Source: JAKEGN01 sp964465665
GTDB lineage: Bacteria > Pseudomonadota > Gammaproteobacteria > Steroidobacterales > Woeseiaceae
DNA: 13,336 nt
Direction: 5' to 3'
NCBI GenBank assembly: GCA_964465665.1
Contig: CAYXKM010000291.1
Span: 1 to 13,336 of the forward strand
Under the pieces are notes generated by a model, which made no database searches, was not told where the DNA came from, and worked only from the letters and a program-made list of their open reading frames with translations. A program made the translations under genes and the position numbers. Of the stretch, positions 6,556 to 12,961 are shown in pieces (within the stretch, counting starts at the first letter, position 1; each line of letters starts with the position of its first letter).

Positions 6556-8058
6556 ATGAATCGAAGGCAATTTTTCGGCAATACCGTGGCTGCTGCCGTT
6601 GCGGCATCCCTGTCCTCCTCGACCGCCTATGCCGCCTGGTTGCAATCGCTGACCGAGGTAAGCGCTGCTGTGAACGCCGTGACCGGCGCGGGCGCACAGG
6701 TGACGCTCGAACAGGCGGCTGTCCAGGAACTCGGCGACAGCCTACGCGGTCGGCTGTTACTTGCGGGTAACGACGGTTACGACAAGGCGCGCCGGGTGCT
6801 GAACGCATCCATCAACAAGTATCCGGCCCTGATCGTGCAACCCACGGGTGCGGCCGATGTGCAGAGCGCTGTCACGTTCGCCCGCGAGCGCAATTTGTTG
6901 CTGGCCGTCAAATGCGGCGGGCACAGTTTTTCCGGCAAATCGACTTGCGACGGCGGCATGCTGATCGACCTCTCGAGCTTGCGAAGCGCGCGCGTCGACA
7001 GTGCGAACAGAGTCGCTTATATCGCCGGCGGCAGCCTGCTCGGGGAGATCGACCACGAATCGATGTCGCAGGGCCTCGTTACCACGGCAGGCACGGTGTC
7101 ACACACCGGCGTCGGCGGACTGACACTCGGCGGCGGCTTCGGCCGCGTCGCGCGCCGTTTCGGCCTGGCTTTGGACAATGTCAAAGCGGTCGATATGGTG
7201 ACCGCGGACGGGCGCCTGCGGCACGCGAGCGCCGAGGAGAATCCGGACCTGTACTGGGCCGTCCGCGGAGGCGGCGGCAACTTCGGCGTGGTCACGTCCT
7301 TCGAATTCGCGCTGCACCCGATGCAGCGACAGGTCATTGGTGGCGAGATTGTTTTTCCGCTGAACCGCGCACGCGAGCTGTTGAAGGTCTACGCCGATTT
7401 CAGCATGGGAGCGCCGGAAGAACTGTATGCGGACGTCGTGATCAACTCGCCGCTCGGCAACCCGGACGGTGTCGCCCTGATTCACGTTTGCTATTCCGGC
7501 GATGCCGGCAAGGCCGAACAACTGCTGGCGCCGCTGAGAAAGTTGGGGACGCCGATTGCCGATACGATCAAGCCCGTCGACTACGTAGCGATACAAAGGA
7601 GCTTCGACAACTCGGATCCGCGCAATGAAGGTGACTACCTGAAATCCGGGTTCCTGAGCGATATCCCGGATCGCCTGATCGATGACATTGTCGGCGGCTT
7701 CGATCCGGATCCGGCACGTGCAACCATCGTATTTACTCAGCATGCCGGTGGTGCCATCAGCCGGGTTGCGGCGGATGCGACTGCTTTTCCACATCGATAC
7801 GCGGCAAACAGCGTGTTCGCCGCCGTCAGCTGGCCTCTCGAGGCCGGTCCGGATGAGGCCGTTGGCTATCTAAGGAAATACTGGGCGATGCTCGAGCCAC
7901 ACACCCATGGCTATTACACCAACGAAACAGCAGACGAGAGCCAAGAGGTCCGGGATGCCAACTACCAGGGCAACTTTGCGCGGCTGGTGCAGATCAAGAA
8001 TCAGTACGATCCGAGCAACCTGTTCCGCCTGAACGCCAACATCCGCCCGACAGTCTGA
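6556..8058 (+). CDS. Tat-exported FAD-linked oxidase, berberine bridge enzyme type
   Basis: 500-residue flavoprotein of the FAD_binding_4 plus BBE class, which oxidises alcohols, sugars or other small molecules with O2 or another acceptor. The N-terminus N-R-R-Q-F-F-G, a hydrophobic stretch and A-Y-A form a twin-arginine signal, so it is exported folded with cofactor. In the FAD domain: C-G-G-H (H123, expected 8-alpha-histidyl FAD attachment), then G-V-G-G-L-T-L-G-G-G-F-G (185-196) and R-G-G-G-G-N-F-G-V-V (238-247). The Cys of bicovalent enzymes is replaced, with V181 at the aligned place, so attachment is probably single. The C-terminal BBE motif N-Y-Q-G-N-F-A-R-L ... Y-D-P-S-N-L-F-R is intact. 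Start: ATG 6556 with GGGGA (6545-6549) six bases upstream. Substrate unknown. Confidence 0.92.
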   Translation: MNRRQFFGNTVAAAVAASLSSSTAYAAWLQSLTEVSAAVNAVTGAGAQVTLEQAAVQELGDSLRGRLLLAGNDGYDKARRVLNASINKYPALIVQPTGAADVQSAVTFARERNLLLAVKCGGHSFSGKSTCDGGMLIDLSSLRSARVDSANRVAYIAGGSLLGEIDHESMSQGLVTTAGTVSHTGVGGLTLGGGFGRVARRFGLALDNVKAVDMVTADGRLRHASAEENPDLYWAVRGGGGNFGVVTSFEFALHPMQRQVIGGEIVFPLNRARELLKVYADFSMGAPEELYADVVINSPLGNPDGVALIHVCYSGDAGKAEQLLAPLRKLGTPIADTIKPVDYVAIQRSFDNSDPRNEGDYLKSGFLSDIPDRLIDDIVGGFDPDPARATIVFTQHAGGAISRVAADATAFPHRYAANSVFAAVSWPLEAGPDEAVGYLRKYWAMLEPHTHGYYTNETADESQEVRDANYQGNFARLVQIKNQYDPSNLFRLNANIRPTV

Positions 8059-8086
8059 TCCTGGCAATAATCTGCCGTCGCGAGGC

Positions 8087-8113
8087 TCGGCCGGTGCGTG
8101 GTGCGCCGGCCGA
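8087..8113 (+). terminator. Strong hairpin after the FAD oxidase gene
   Basis: TCGGCCGG (8087-8094) pairs perfectly with CCGGCCGA (8106-8113). In plus-strand RNA the stem can extend inward with G-C, C-G and two G-U pairs to a UGG loop. Only weak U content follows. It lies in the 66-base gap between convergent genes and probably ends the plus-strand transcript, perhaps as an RNA-3'-end structure. Confidence 0.4.
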
Positions 8114-8124
8114 TACTTGCGATG

Positions 8125-9837
8125 TCATTCGCTCCCGCTTCGCAACGCTTCGAGGCGCGCGGCCTCGAATTCGTCGCCCGGATTCCACGCCGGCATGTCA
8201 TCGGTATTGGCAATAGCGAGGCCGGTCCAGAAACCGAGCAACGCGTCCGAGATCATGCCGTCAAAGTTCCAGCTGTCGTCGTATTCGTCCGATGGCTGGT
8301 GATAGTTGACATCCGTGTAGTGGTTTACCTGTTGCTTGCCCCAGTCGGCCGGGCGGTCGACGAACTCGGTGCCGGTATCGAGGTACATCGCCGGCACACC
8401 GATCTTCGCAAAACTGAACTGATCGGAGCGATAGAAATAACCACGATCCGCAAACTGGTCCGGCTTCACGACACGTCCCTGCTCCGCCGCGATTGCCGTC
8501 ACGATGGCATCGATCGAGGATTTTCCAAGACCGACAAAGGTCACGTCGTGTGTGTGACCCCAAATGTTGCCGCCATCGTAGTTGAGGTTTGCAGCGATTT
8601 TGCCAGGCGCAAAGGTCGGGTTATCGGCGTAGTACTTCGATCCCAGCAGACCCTGTTCTTCGGCGCCTACCAGGGCAATAAGTATCGAGCGACGCGGCGC
8701 CTCCGGCAATGCTTTGATGGCTTTCGCTATTGCCATGATCTGTGCCACTCCCGAGGCATTGTCCATGGCGCCGTTGTAAATGTTGTCGCCCTCCGCATTC
8801 GGTGTACCAATGCCGAGATGATCGTGATGAGCCGTGTAAATGACGGCCTGGTCAGCAAGCTCCGGGTCGCTGCCGCGTATCAGTCCCAGCACATTGGCCG
8901 ACTGCACGCGATTGAGGCTGACGTTCATCGAAATTGATGTGGTGATGCCGAGCGGGACCGGCTGGAAATCGCGGTTGTCGGCGGCCTCCCGCAGTTTGTC
9001 GAGGTCCTGCCCTGCAAGCGCAAGCAGTTCGCGGACGGCGTCTTCGGTCGCCCAGGCATTCACCTGGTTACGCGGTTCGTCGCCGGCCGGGAGTGCAAAC
9101 TGTTCCCCGGTCCACGATGTCTGCACGACCTGGAACGGATAGCCGGCCGACGGGGCGGTATGAATGATGATTGCGCCTGCAGCGCCCTGCTTCGCAGCGC
9201 TTTGATACTTGTAATCCCAGCGCCCGTACCAGAGACGGGTCTCGCCGCCGAACAATTTCGGATCCCAGTCCGGGTCATTGTTCATAATAAGCAGCACCTT
9301 GCCATTCAAGTCCTGGCCCTTGAAATCGTCCCAGTCGTATTCCGGCGCCTGAATGCCGTAGCCGACGAATACGAGTTCCGCGTTATTGACTTCGGCTTTC
9401 TCTGCCTGAACACCGCTGCTGACAATAAACTGGTCCCATTGCTTCAGCATCAGCGAGTCGTCACCGCGGTTGAAAATCCAGGACGCCGGTTGCTCGGTAG
9501 TGACACCGACGAGATCGAACGCCTGCTCCCAGCTGCCGTCCGCAGCACCGGGCTCGAGGCCGAGTTTGCCGAGCTCGGCAGCCAGATACTTGCGCGCCAT
9601 GATGTCGCCCCGGCTTGCCGGTCCTCGTCCTTCGTAACGATCGTCCGAAAGTTCTATGACGTAGCCGCGCATCAGATCGGCAGTGATGAGCTTTGCCGCC
9701 TCGTCCGCCGCGACATTCGCCCCGGCGGCAGCACCCTCGACGGCCGGGGATTCGGCCGTTTCTTCAACACGCCCACACGAGCTCAAAAGGACTATAAGAA
9801 GAATATGTATATAGATGAAAAGACTAGTTTTTTTCAT
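8125..9837 (-). CDS. M28 family metallopeptidase lipoprotein with PA-like insert
   Basis: 570-residue zinc peptidase of family M28 (aminopeptidase type), releasing amino acids from peptides outside the cytoplasm. A lipoprotein signal is clear: M-K-K-T-S-L-F, hydrophobic core, lipobox L-S-S-C with lipidated C21, followed by an Ala/Glu-rich linker. Residues about 130-260 form a protease-associated-like insert. All expected metal and catalytic residues are visible: H337 and D339 in A-H-H-D-H, D359 in M-D-N-A-S-G, E393-E394 in G-A-E-E-Q-G, D421 in N-Y-D-G, H513 in N-Y-H-Q-P. Start: ATG 9837 is preferred because it begins the signal peptide; an in-frame TTG at 9846 adds three residues. No good Shine-Dalgarno is seen. 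The first 20 codons are strikingly AT-rich compared with the body. It lies 89 bases downstream of the hydrolase gene on the same strand. Confidence 0.93.
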   Translation of the reverse strand: MKKTSLFIYIHILLIVLLSSCGRVEETAESPAVEGAAAGANVAADEAAKLITADLMRGYVIELSDDRYEGRGPASRGDIMARKYLAAELGKLGLEPGAADGSWEQAFDLVGVTTEQPASWIFNRGDDSLMLKQWDQFIVSSGVQAEKAEVNNAELVFVGYGIQAPEYDWDDFKGQDLNGKVLLIMNNDPDWDPKLFGGETRLWYGRWDYKYQSAAKQGAAGAIIIHTAPSAGYPFQVVQTSWTGEQFALPAGDEPRNQVNAWATEDAVRELLALAGQDLDKLREAADNRDFQPVPLGITTSISMNVSLNRVQSANVLGLIRGSDPELADQAVIYTAHHDHLGIGTPNAEGDNIYNGAMDNASGVAQIMAIAKAIKALPEAPRRSILIALVGAEEQGLLGSKYYADNPTFAPGKIAANLNYDGGNIWGHTHDVTFVGLGKSSIDAIVTAIAAEQGRVVKPDQFADRGYFYRSDQFSFAKIGVPAMYLDTGTEFVDRPADWGKQQVNHYTDVNYHQPSDEYDDSWNFDGMISDALLGFWTGLAIANTDDMPAWNPGDEFEAARLEALRSGSE

Positions 9838-9878
9838 AAGTACCAAGCGTTTGCGTTGTTTGAAAAATACGGCCGGTC

Positions 9879-9884
9879 ACTTTA
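9879..9884 (-). promoter_or_regulatory. Weak extended -10 candidate for the M28 gene
   Basis: Minus strand TGG-TAAAGT in the 89-base gap before the peptidase. It matches TGn and 4 of 6 of the -10 but has no convincing -35. Read-through from the dienelactone-hydrolase-like gene is an equal possibility. Confidence 0.25.
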
Positions 9885-9926
9885 CCACAGGCCGCAGCCC
9901 CTATGCCCGCAGGCGTCCGTGCGACC

Positions 9927-10646
9927 TCAAAGGAACGCTTCGGCGAGAAACGATTGCAGGGTCCGCCCCGAGCGCTCGTTGGCCCGAGCGCTGAACAACA
10001 GGCCGTGGTCCGGGTCGGCGGCGGAAGGATTGGTAAAGGCGTGCAAAGTATTGCCGTAAGCGTGAATCTGCCAGTCGGCGCCGGTAGCGGTCAGCTCCTG
10101 TCCCAGACAGACCACCTGCTCCGGCGGGGCCATGGGGTCATCCCAGCCATGCAGCACCAGTATCATGCCGTCGAATCGCTGTCCCGCTGTGTTCCCGGGT
10201 GGATTGAGCAAACCGTGAAAACTGGCGACACCGCGAAGGTCCGCGCCTGACCGCGCGAGATCCAGCACACACAGTCCGCCGAAACAAAATCCAATTGCGG
10301 CGACACGCGGCTTGTCGACCTCCGGCAGTCGGCGAACTTCCCGCAGCGCCAGTTGCATGCGCCTTTGCAGCATGGCGCGATCGTCGAGGTAGGGCTTCAT
10401 CAGCCGGCGATTCTCATCGGCGTCGCCCCCGAGTATGCCCTTGCCGTACAGATCGAGTGCAAACCCCACGTAGCCCAGGCGCGTCATTGCCTCGGCCTTG
10501 CCATTCTCGAAGTCGCTGCGACCGCGCCAGGCATGGGAAACCAGGACGCCGGGCCGCGGTTCCTCCCAGTCATCGTCCCAGTAAACTCGCGCTTCAAATG
10601 TTGCGTCGCCTTCAGAGTAAGCGTGCGCTCGCCAGCGGATGCTCAT
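9927..10646 (-). CDS. Dienelactone hydrolase family alpha/beta-hydrolase
   Basis: 239-residue alpha/beta-hydrolase of the dienelactone hydrolase (DLH) family, of normal size and with no signal peptide, so probably cytoplasmic. The catalytic triad is visible: the nucleophile elbow G-F-C-F-G-G with C121, the acid in H-G-W-D-D-P (D170 most likely), and H202 in N-T-L-H-A-F-T-N-P. The early strand P-G-V-L-V-S-H-A-W-R-G also fits. The classical substrate is dienelactone from chloroaromatic degradation, but most relatives have other or unknown ester substrates and no aromatic pathway is nearby. Start: ATG 10646 has GGAG at 10654-10657, seven bases upstream. An upstream in-frame ATG (10679) lies on the probable -10 and is less likely. 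Confidence 0.9.
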   Translation of the reverse strand: MSIRWRAHAYSEGDATFEARVYWDDDWEEPRPGVLVSHAWRGRSDFENGKAEAMTRLGYVGFALDLYGKGILGGDADENRRLMKPYLDDRAMLQRRMQLALREVRRLPEVDKPRVAAIGFCFGGLCVLDLARSGADLRGVASFHGLLNPPGNTAGQRFDGMILVLHGWDDPMAPPEQVVCLGQELTATGADWQIHAYGNTLHAFTNPSAADPDHGLLFSARANERSGRTLQSFLAEAFL

Positions 10647-10677
10647 GCCCGGACTCCACGCAGACAGGACAGGCCGC

Positions 10678-10683
10678 ATTGTA
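10678..10683 (-). promoter_or_regulatory. -10 box for the dienelactone-hydrolase-like gene
   Basis: Minus strand TACAAT, 5 of 6, with transcription expected near 10671 and a leader of about 25 bases before the ATG at 10646. The -35 region is weak. Confidence 0.4.
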
Positions 10684-10734
10684 ACGGACCCGGTACAGGT
10701 GTTTCACAGCGTGAGCGGAGGTATCGGCGGGACT

Positions 10735-10758
10735 GCCTGTCGGGATTCCCGTCCAGGC
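10735..10758 (-). terminator. Hairpin at the Sel1-gene stop codon, weak terminator candidate
   Basis: GCCTG (10735-10739) pairs with CAGGC (10754-10758), and CGGG (10741-10744) with CCCG (10748-10751), around an ATT loop with a small bulge. It overlaps the last base of the Sel1 stop codon. No T-run follows on the minus strand, so it may only weakly separate the two genes. Confidence 0.35.
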
Positions 10759-11576
10759 TAGCGGTTCAGCGGGAATTTCTCCAGCCAGTCTTCTGCCTGC
10801 TTCTGCGCTTCAGCAATGTCGGCGCCCGACATCAGCTTGCCGGACGACTGCCGATTCATTCGGCTTTCGTTGTTGCCCAGCTGCTCCGCGATATAGAACC
10901 ACTTGTAAGCCTGGATCCAGTCGAATACGGCGGCCTCGCCCGAAAAGTACATGGCACCCAGGTTATTCTGCGCAACGGAATTGCCCTGGTTGGCAGCGAG
11001 CAGGTACCAGCGCATGGCCTCGGCATTGTCTTCTTCCACTCCATCGCCCGTGTCGTAATGATGTCCCAGGCGGAACTGCGCACCGACATGCCCCTGATCC
11101 GCGCTCAGTCGATACCAGCGTATCGCTTCCTCGACGTCCGGTTCGATGCCGTCCCCTTTTGCGCGCATGAGGCCGAGATTGTATTGAGCTTCCTCGTCGG
11201 CAAGTTCCGCCGCCGCCTGGTACCAGCGCGCGGCCTCGGGTTTGTTCACCACGACGCCATCGCCGAAGTGATAGATGGTCGCCATATTGAATTGCGCCGA
11301 GATATCGCCCTCTTCGGCTGGCAGGCTATACCAGCGCAGCGCCAGCAACTTGTCAGCCGGGCGGCCGAGGCCCTGGTCGTGGATCAGCGCTATGTTGTAC
11401 ATCGCACTGAGATCGCCGCCTTGCGCCATCGGCAGCCATTCGGCGTATGCGGCCTCATAGTCGCCACGTCGAAAAGCTTCGATGCCTTTCATGAAATCGG
11501 CGGCGTGCACGCAAGTCGCCGCGATCAGGGTCGTCGCGAGCAGGAGCATTGCCCGATGGGTATGGCCGGTTGTCAC
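10758..11576 (-). CDS. Exported Sel1-repeat (tetratricopeptide-like) protein
   Basis: 272 residues with a signal peptide (hydrophobic MLLLATTLIAA, cleavage after VHA) and then helical Sel1-like repeats. Repeats start at about residues 55, 91, 127, 163 and 199, an exact 36-residue period. Each shows the A-Q-x-N-L-G / G-x-G / A-x-x-W-Y pattern, and the last ends in Y-K-W-F-Y-I-A. An initial half-repeat lies near residues 37-52. Such proteins are scaffolds for protein-protein contacts; partner unknown. Start is uncertain. GTG 11576 gives a signal peptide with an arginine before the core and is used here. ATG 11549 would begin directly at MLLLATT. A longer reading to 11747 is implausible because it covers the divergent promoter region. 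Neither start has a strong Shine-Dalgarno. Confidence 0.85.
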   Translation of the reverse strand: MTTGHTHRAMLLLATTLIAATCVHAADFMKGIEAFRRGDYEAAYAEWLPMAQGGDLSAMYNIALIHDQGLGRPADKLLALRWYSLPAEEGDISAQFNMATIYHFGDGVVVNKPEAARWYQAAAELADEEAQYNLGLMRAKGDGIEPDVEEAIRWYRLSADQGHVGAQFRLGHHYDTGDGVEEDNAEAMRWYLLAANQGNSVAQNNLGAMYFSGEAAVFDWIQAYKWFYIAEQLGNNESRMNRQSSGKLMSGADIAEAQKQAEDWLEKFPLNR

Positions 11577-11660
11577 GCCATCACAGTAAGGCTGGCGCCG
11601 GTTTCGAACTATGAACCAGCGCTCAAACAGCCGAAAAAACGCTATTTTCTGCGGGCACTC

Positions 11661-11666
11661 ATTATG
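11661..11666 (-). promoter_or_regulatory. Candidate -10 box for the Sel1-repeat gene
   Basis: Minus strand CATAAT, 5 of 6, with a poor -35 (CCGGCA at 17 bases). It implies a leader of roughly 80-105 bases. It lies in the 182-base divergent gap (11577-11758), which otherwise holds GC-rich palindromic repeats. Confidence 0.3.
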
Positions 11667-11718
11667 TACAAATGGCGGCCGGCTGCCGGCGATGTCCTGT
11701 TGCGTGTAGGCTTGAACA

Positions 11719-11739
11719 GCCGGCGCCATCGCCGGCGCC
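11719..11739. repeat. Direct repeat GCCGGCGCC x2, self-complementary
   Basis: GCCGGCGCC at 11719-11727 and again at 11731-11739, separated by ATC. Each copy contains the palindrome GGCGCC, so the pair can also form a hairpin. It lies about 20 bases before the methyltransferase start; a protein-binding site or leader hairpin is possible. Confidence 0.5.
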
Positions 11740-11758
11740 TGAGACAATCGACGATCGC

Positions 11759-12220
11759 ATGCTGACGTTAGACCTGAAAATTCCGCCGTTGCTTCTGGCC
11801 GTCTTCGTCGCCTTCCTGATGTGGCTGGTCACGCAACAGCTGCCAGTGATCGGGATCAACGCAGTGCTCGCCGCCACCCTCGGCTTTTGCGTGGTTATTG
11901 CCGGCCTGATCTGCATCGTTGCCGGCGTCATGCAATTCAGGGCGTCGAGTACCACGGTGAATCCGACCAGACCCGACGCCGCTTCGGCCCTGGTCACCAG
12001 CGGGATTTACGCTTACACGCGCAATCCGATGTACGTCGGCATGGGGCTCATGCTGGTCGGCTGGGGGATCTGGTTATGCAGCCTGTATGCATTGTTGCTG
12101 CCTACCACTTTCGTGCTGTACATGAACCGGTTTCAGATTGGCCCCGAGGAGAAAGCCCTGCGTGAGCTTTTCGGTCCGGAGTTCCTGGCCTACAAAGACC
12201 GCGTACGCCGCTGGCTTTAG
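11759..12220 (+). CDS. ICMT/PEMT-type membrane methyltransferase
   Basis: 153-residue integral membrane protein of the isoprenylcysteine carboxyl methyltransferase / phospholipid methyltransferase-like family; bacterial members are mostly of unknown substrate. Hydrophobic helices lie at about residues 8-25, 30-57 and 95-121. The AdoMet-binding part is recognisable: L-V-T-S-G-I-Y-A-Y-T-R-N-P-M-Y-V-G-M (the typical G-x-Y-x-x-x-R-N-P-x-Y) and near the end E-E-x-x-L-x-x-x-F-G-x-x-F-x-x-Y-x-x-R-V-R-R-W. Start: ATG 11759 is chosen because it gives a normal N-terminus. Only a poor Shine-Dalgarno is present (GAGA, about 14 bases away). An extension to 11672 would add Ala/Pro-rich sequence overlapping the divergent promoter region. 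Divergent from the Sel1 gene. Confidence 0.88.
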   Translation: MLTLDLKIPPLLLAVFVAFLMWLVTQQLPVIGINAVLAATLGFCVVIAGLICIVAGVMQFRASSTTVNPTRPDAASALVTSGIYAYTRNPMYVGMGLMLVGWGIWLCSLYALLLPTTFVLYMNRFQIGPEEKALRELFGPEFLAYKDRVRRWL

Positions 12221-12226
12221 GTTGCC

Positions 12227-12244
12227 TGCCGAGACTCGCCGGCA
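12227..12244 (+). terminator. Weak hairpin after the methyltransferase gene
   Basis: TGCCG (12227-12231) and CGGCA (12240-12244) with an 8-base loop, followed on plus by CGATTT. It lies between the methyltransferase stop and the 3' end of the convergent tRNA. The short stem makes it a poor intrinsic terminator. Confidence 0.25.
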
Positions 12245-12258
12245 CGATTTGAGGAATC

Positions 12259-12334
12259 TGGTGCCCCGACCATGACTCGAACATGGGACCTTCCGCTTAG
12301 GAGGCGGACGCTCTATCCACTGAGCTACCGGGGC
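12259..12334 (-). tRNA. tRNA-Arg (anticodon CCT)
   Basis: A 76-base cloverleaf on the minus strand with encoded CCA. The acceptor stem GCCCCGG pairs with TCGGGGC (one G-U). The D-arm is GCTC/GAGC. The anticodon stem is TCCGC/GCGGA around the loop CTCCTAA, anticodon CCT, reading AGG. The T-arm is CCATG-TTCGAGT-CATGG, with discriminator A. All arms are complete, so the gene looks functional. Confidence 0.97.
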
Positions 12335-12343
12335 GCCTGAAGA

Positions 12344-12349
12344 ATTCTA
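12344..12349 (-). promoter_or_regulatory. -10 box of the tRNA-Arg gene
   Basis: Minus strand TAGAAT, 5 of 6, with transcription expected about 3 bases before the mature tRNA 5' end. No clear -35. Confidence 0.35.
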
Positions 12350-12382
12350 GCAGAGCGACCGGACTGCAGGCTGCCTGAGGTA

Positions 12383-12410
12383 TTCTCAGCCCTCAGCCGG
12401 AGGGTAGAAT
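12383..12410 (+). promoter_or_regulatory. Candidate promoter of the peroxiredoxin gene
   Basis: -35 TTCTCA (12383-12388, 4 of 6), 16-base spacer, -10 TAGAAT (12405-12410, 5 of 6), with about 35 bases of leader to the ATG at 12453. It is divergent from the tRNA promoter. Confidence 0.4.
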
Positions 12411-12452
12411 GACTTGCGAAAAGCACTCCGGCCATACCTAAGGAGCAAGCCA

Positions 12453-12938
12453 ATGCTGAAGACGGGCAGTGTCGCACCGGAGTTCATTCTTACGGATGAA
12501 GGCGATGTGGAAGTCTCACTGACATCGCTGTTACAGGCCGGACCGCTGGTGCTGTATTTCTACCCTGCCGATTTCACGCCGGGCTGCACCAGGGAGGCCT
12601 GTTCAATTCGCGACCTTCACGACGACATAGTTTCGGTCGGTCTGCAGGTCGTCGGCATCAGCCCGCAGGATGCGGAAAGCCACAAGCGATTTCGCAAACA
12701 ACACAACCTGCCGTTTCGCTTGCTGAGCGACCCCGAGAAAGTGGCAATAAAGATGTACGACGTCGACGGGCCTTTTGGCGTCGGGGTCCGACGAGTGACT
12801 TACCTGATCAACCAGGGAAAGAAAATCCAGGCCGCGGTGCAGGCCGACATCCTGGTCGGGCGCCACTCCGAATTCATTCAGAAAGCCATAGTGCTGCGCG
12901 AAACAGCCGGAATGCGAAAGTCAGAAGACCAGGCCTGA
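12453..12938 (+). CDS. bcp: Bcp/PrxQ-type peroxiredoxin
   Basis: 161-residue thiol peroxidase of the AhpC/TSA class, subtype Bcp/PrxQ, reducing H2O2 and organic or lipid hydroperoxides with thioredoxin-type donors in the cytoplasm. The active-site motif D-F-T-P-G-C-T has T42 and peroxidatic C45. The resolving cysteine C50 follows five residues later, as in atypical 2-Cys Bcp. The active-site arginine lies in G-V-R-R-V-T-Y-L-I (R113/R114). Length is normal. The strand V-L-Y-F-Y-P and the helix after C50 fit the thioredoxin fold. Start: ATG 12453 with a strong AAGGAG (12440-12445) seven bases upstream; an upstream TTG extension is not needed. It stands alone after the tRNA and is convergent with the histidine phosphatase. 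Confidence 0.94.
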   Translation: MLKTGSVAPEFILTDEGDVEVSLTSLLQAGPLVLYFYPADFTPGCTREACSIRDLHDDIVSVGLQVVGISPQDAESHKRFRKQHNLPFRLLSDPEKVAIKMYDVDGPFGVGVRRVTYLINQGKKIQAAVQADILVGRHSEFIQKAIVLRETAGMRKSEDQA

Positions 12939-12961
12939 GATCGCAATCGCTTGACGCAACC

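Noticed and set aside
8098..8937. 279-codon plus-strand frame
   Set aside because: It is a shadow of the M28 peptidase. The sense strand carries a complete set of metal ligands.
9838..9926. Possible small gene in the gap between hydrolase and peptidase
   Set aside because: No start with a Shine-Dalgarno and no meaningful reading frame; only a weak -10 candidate is seen.
11577..11747. Longer start for the Sel1-repeat gene
   Set aside because: It would bury the signal peptide about 60 residues inside the protein and cover the divergent promoter region.
10353..11765. 470-codon open frame on the plus strand
   Set aside because: It lies antisense to two well-supported genes (dienelactone hydrolase and Sel1 protein) and the gap between them. 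Its translation shows no domain or compositional sense.
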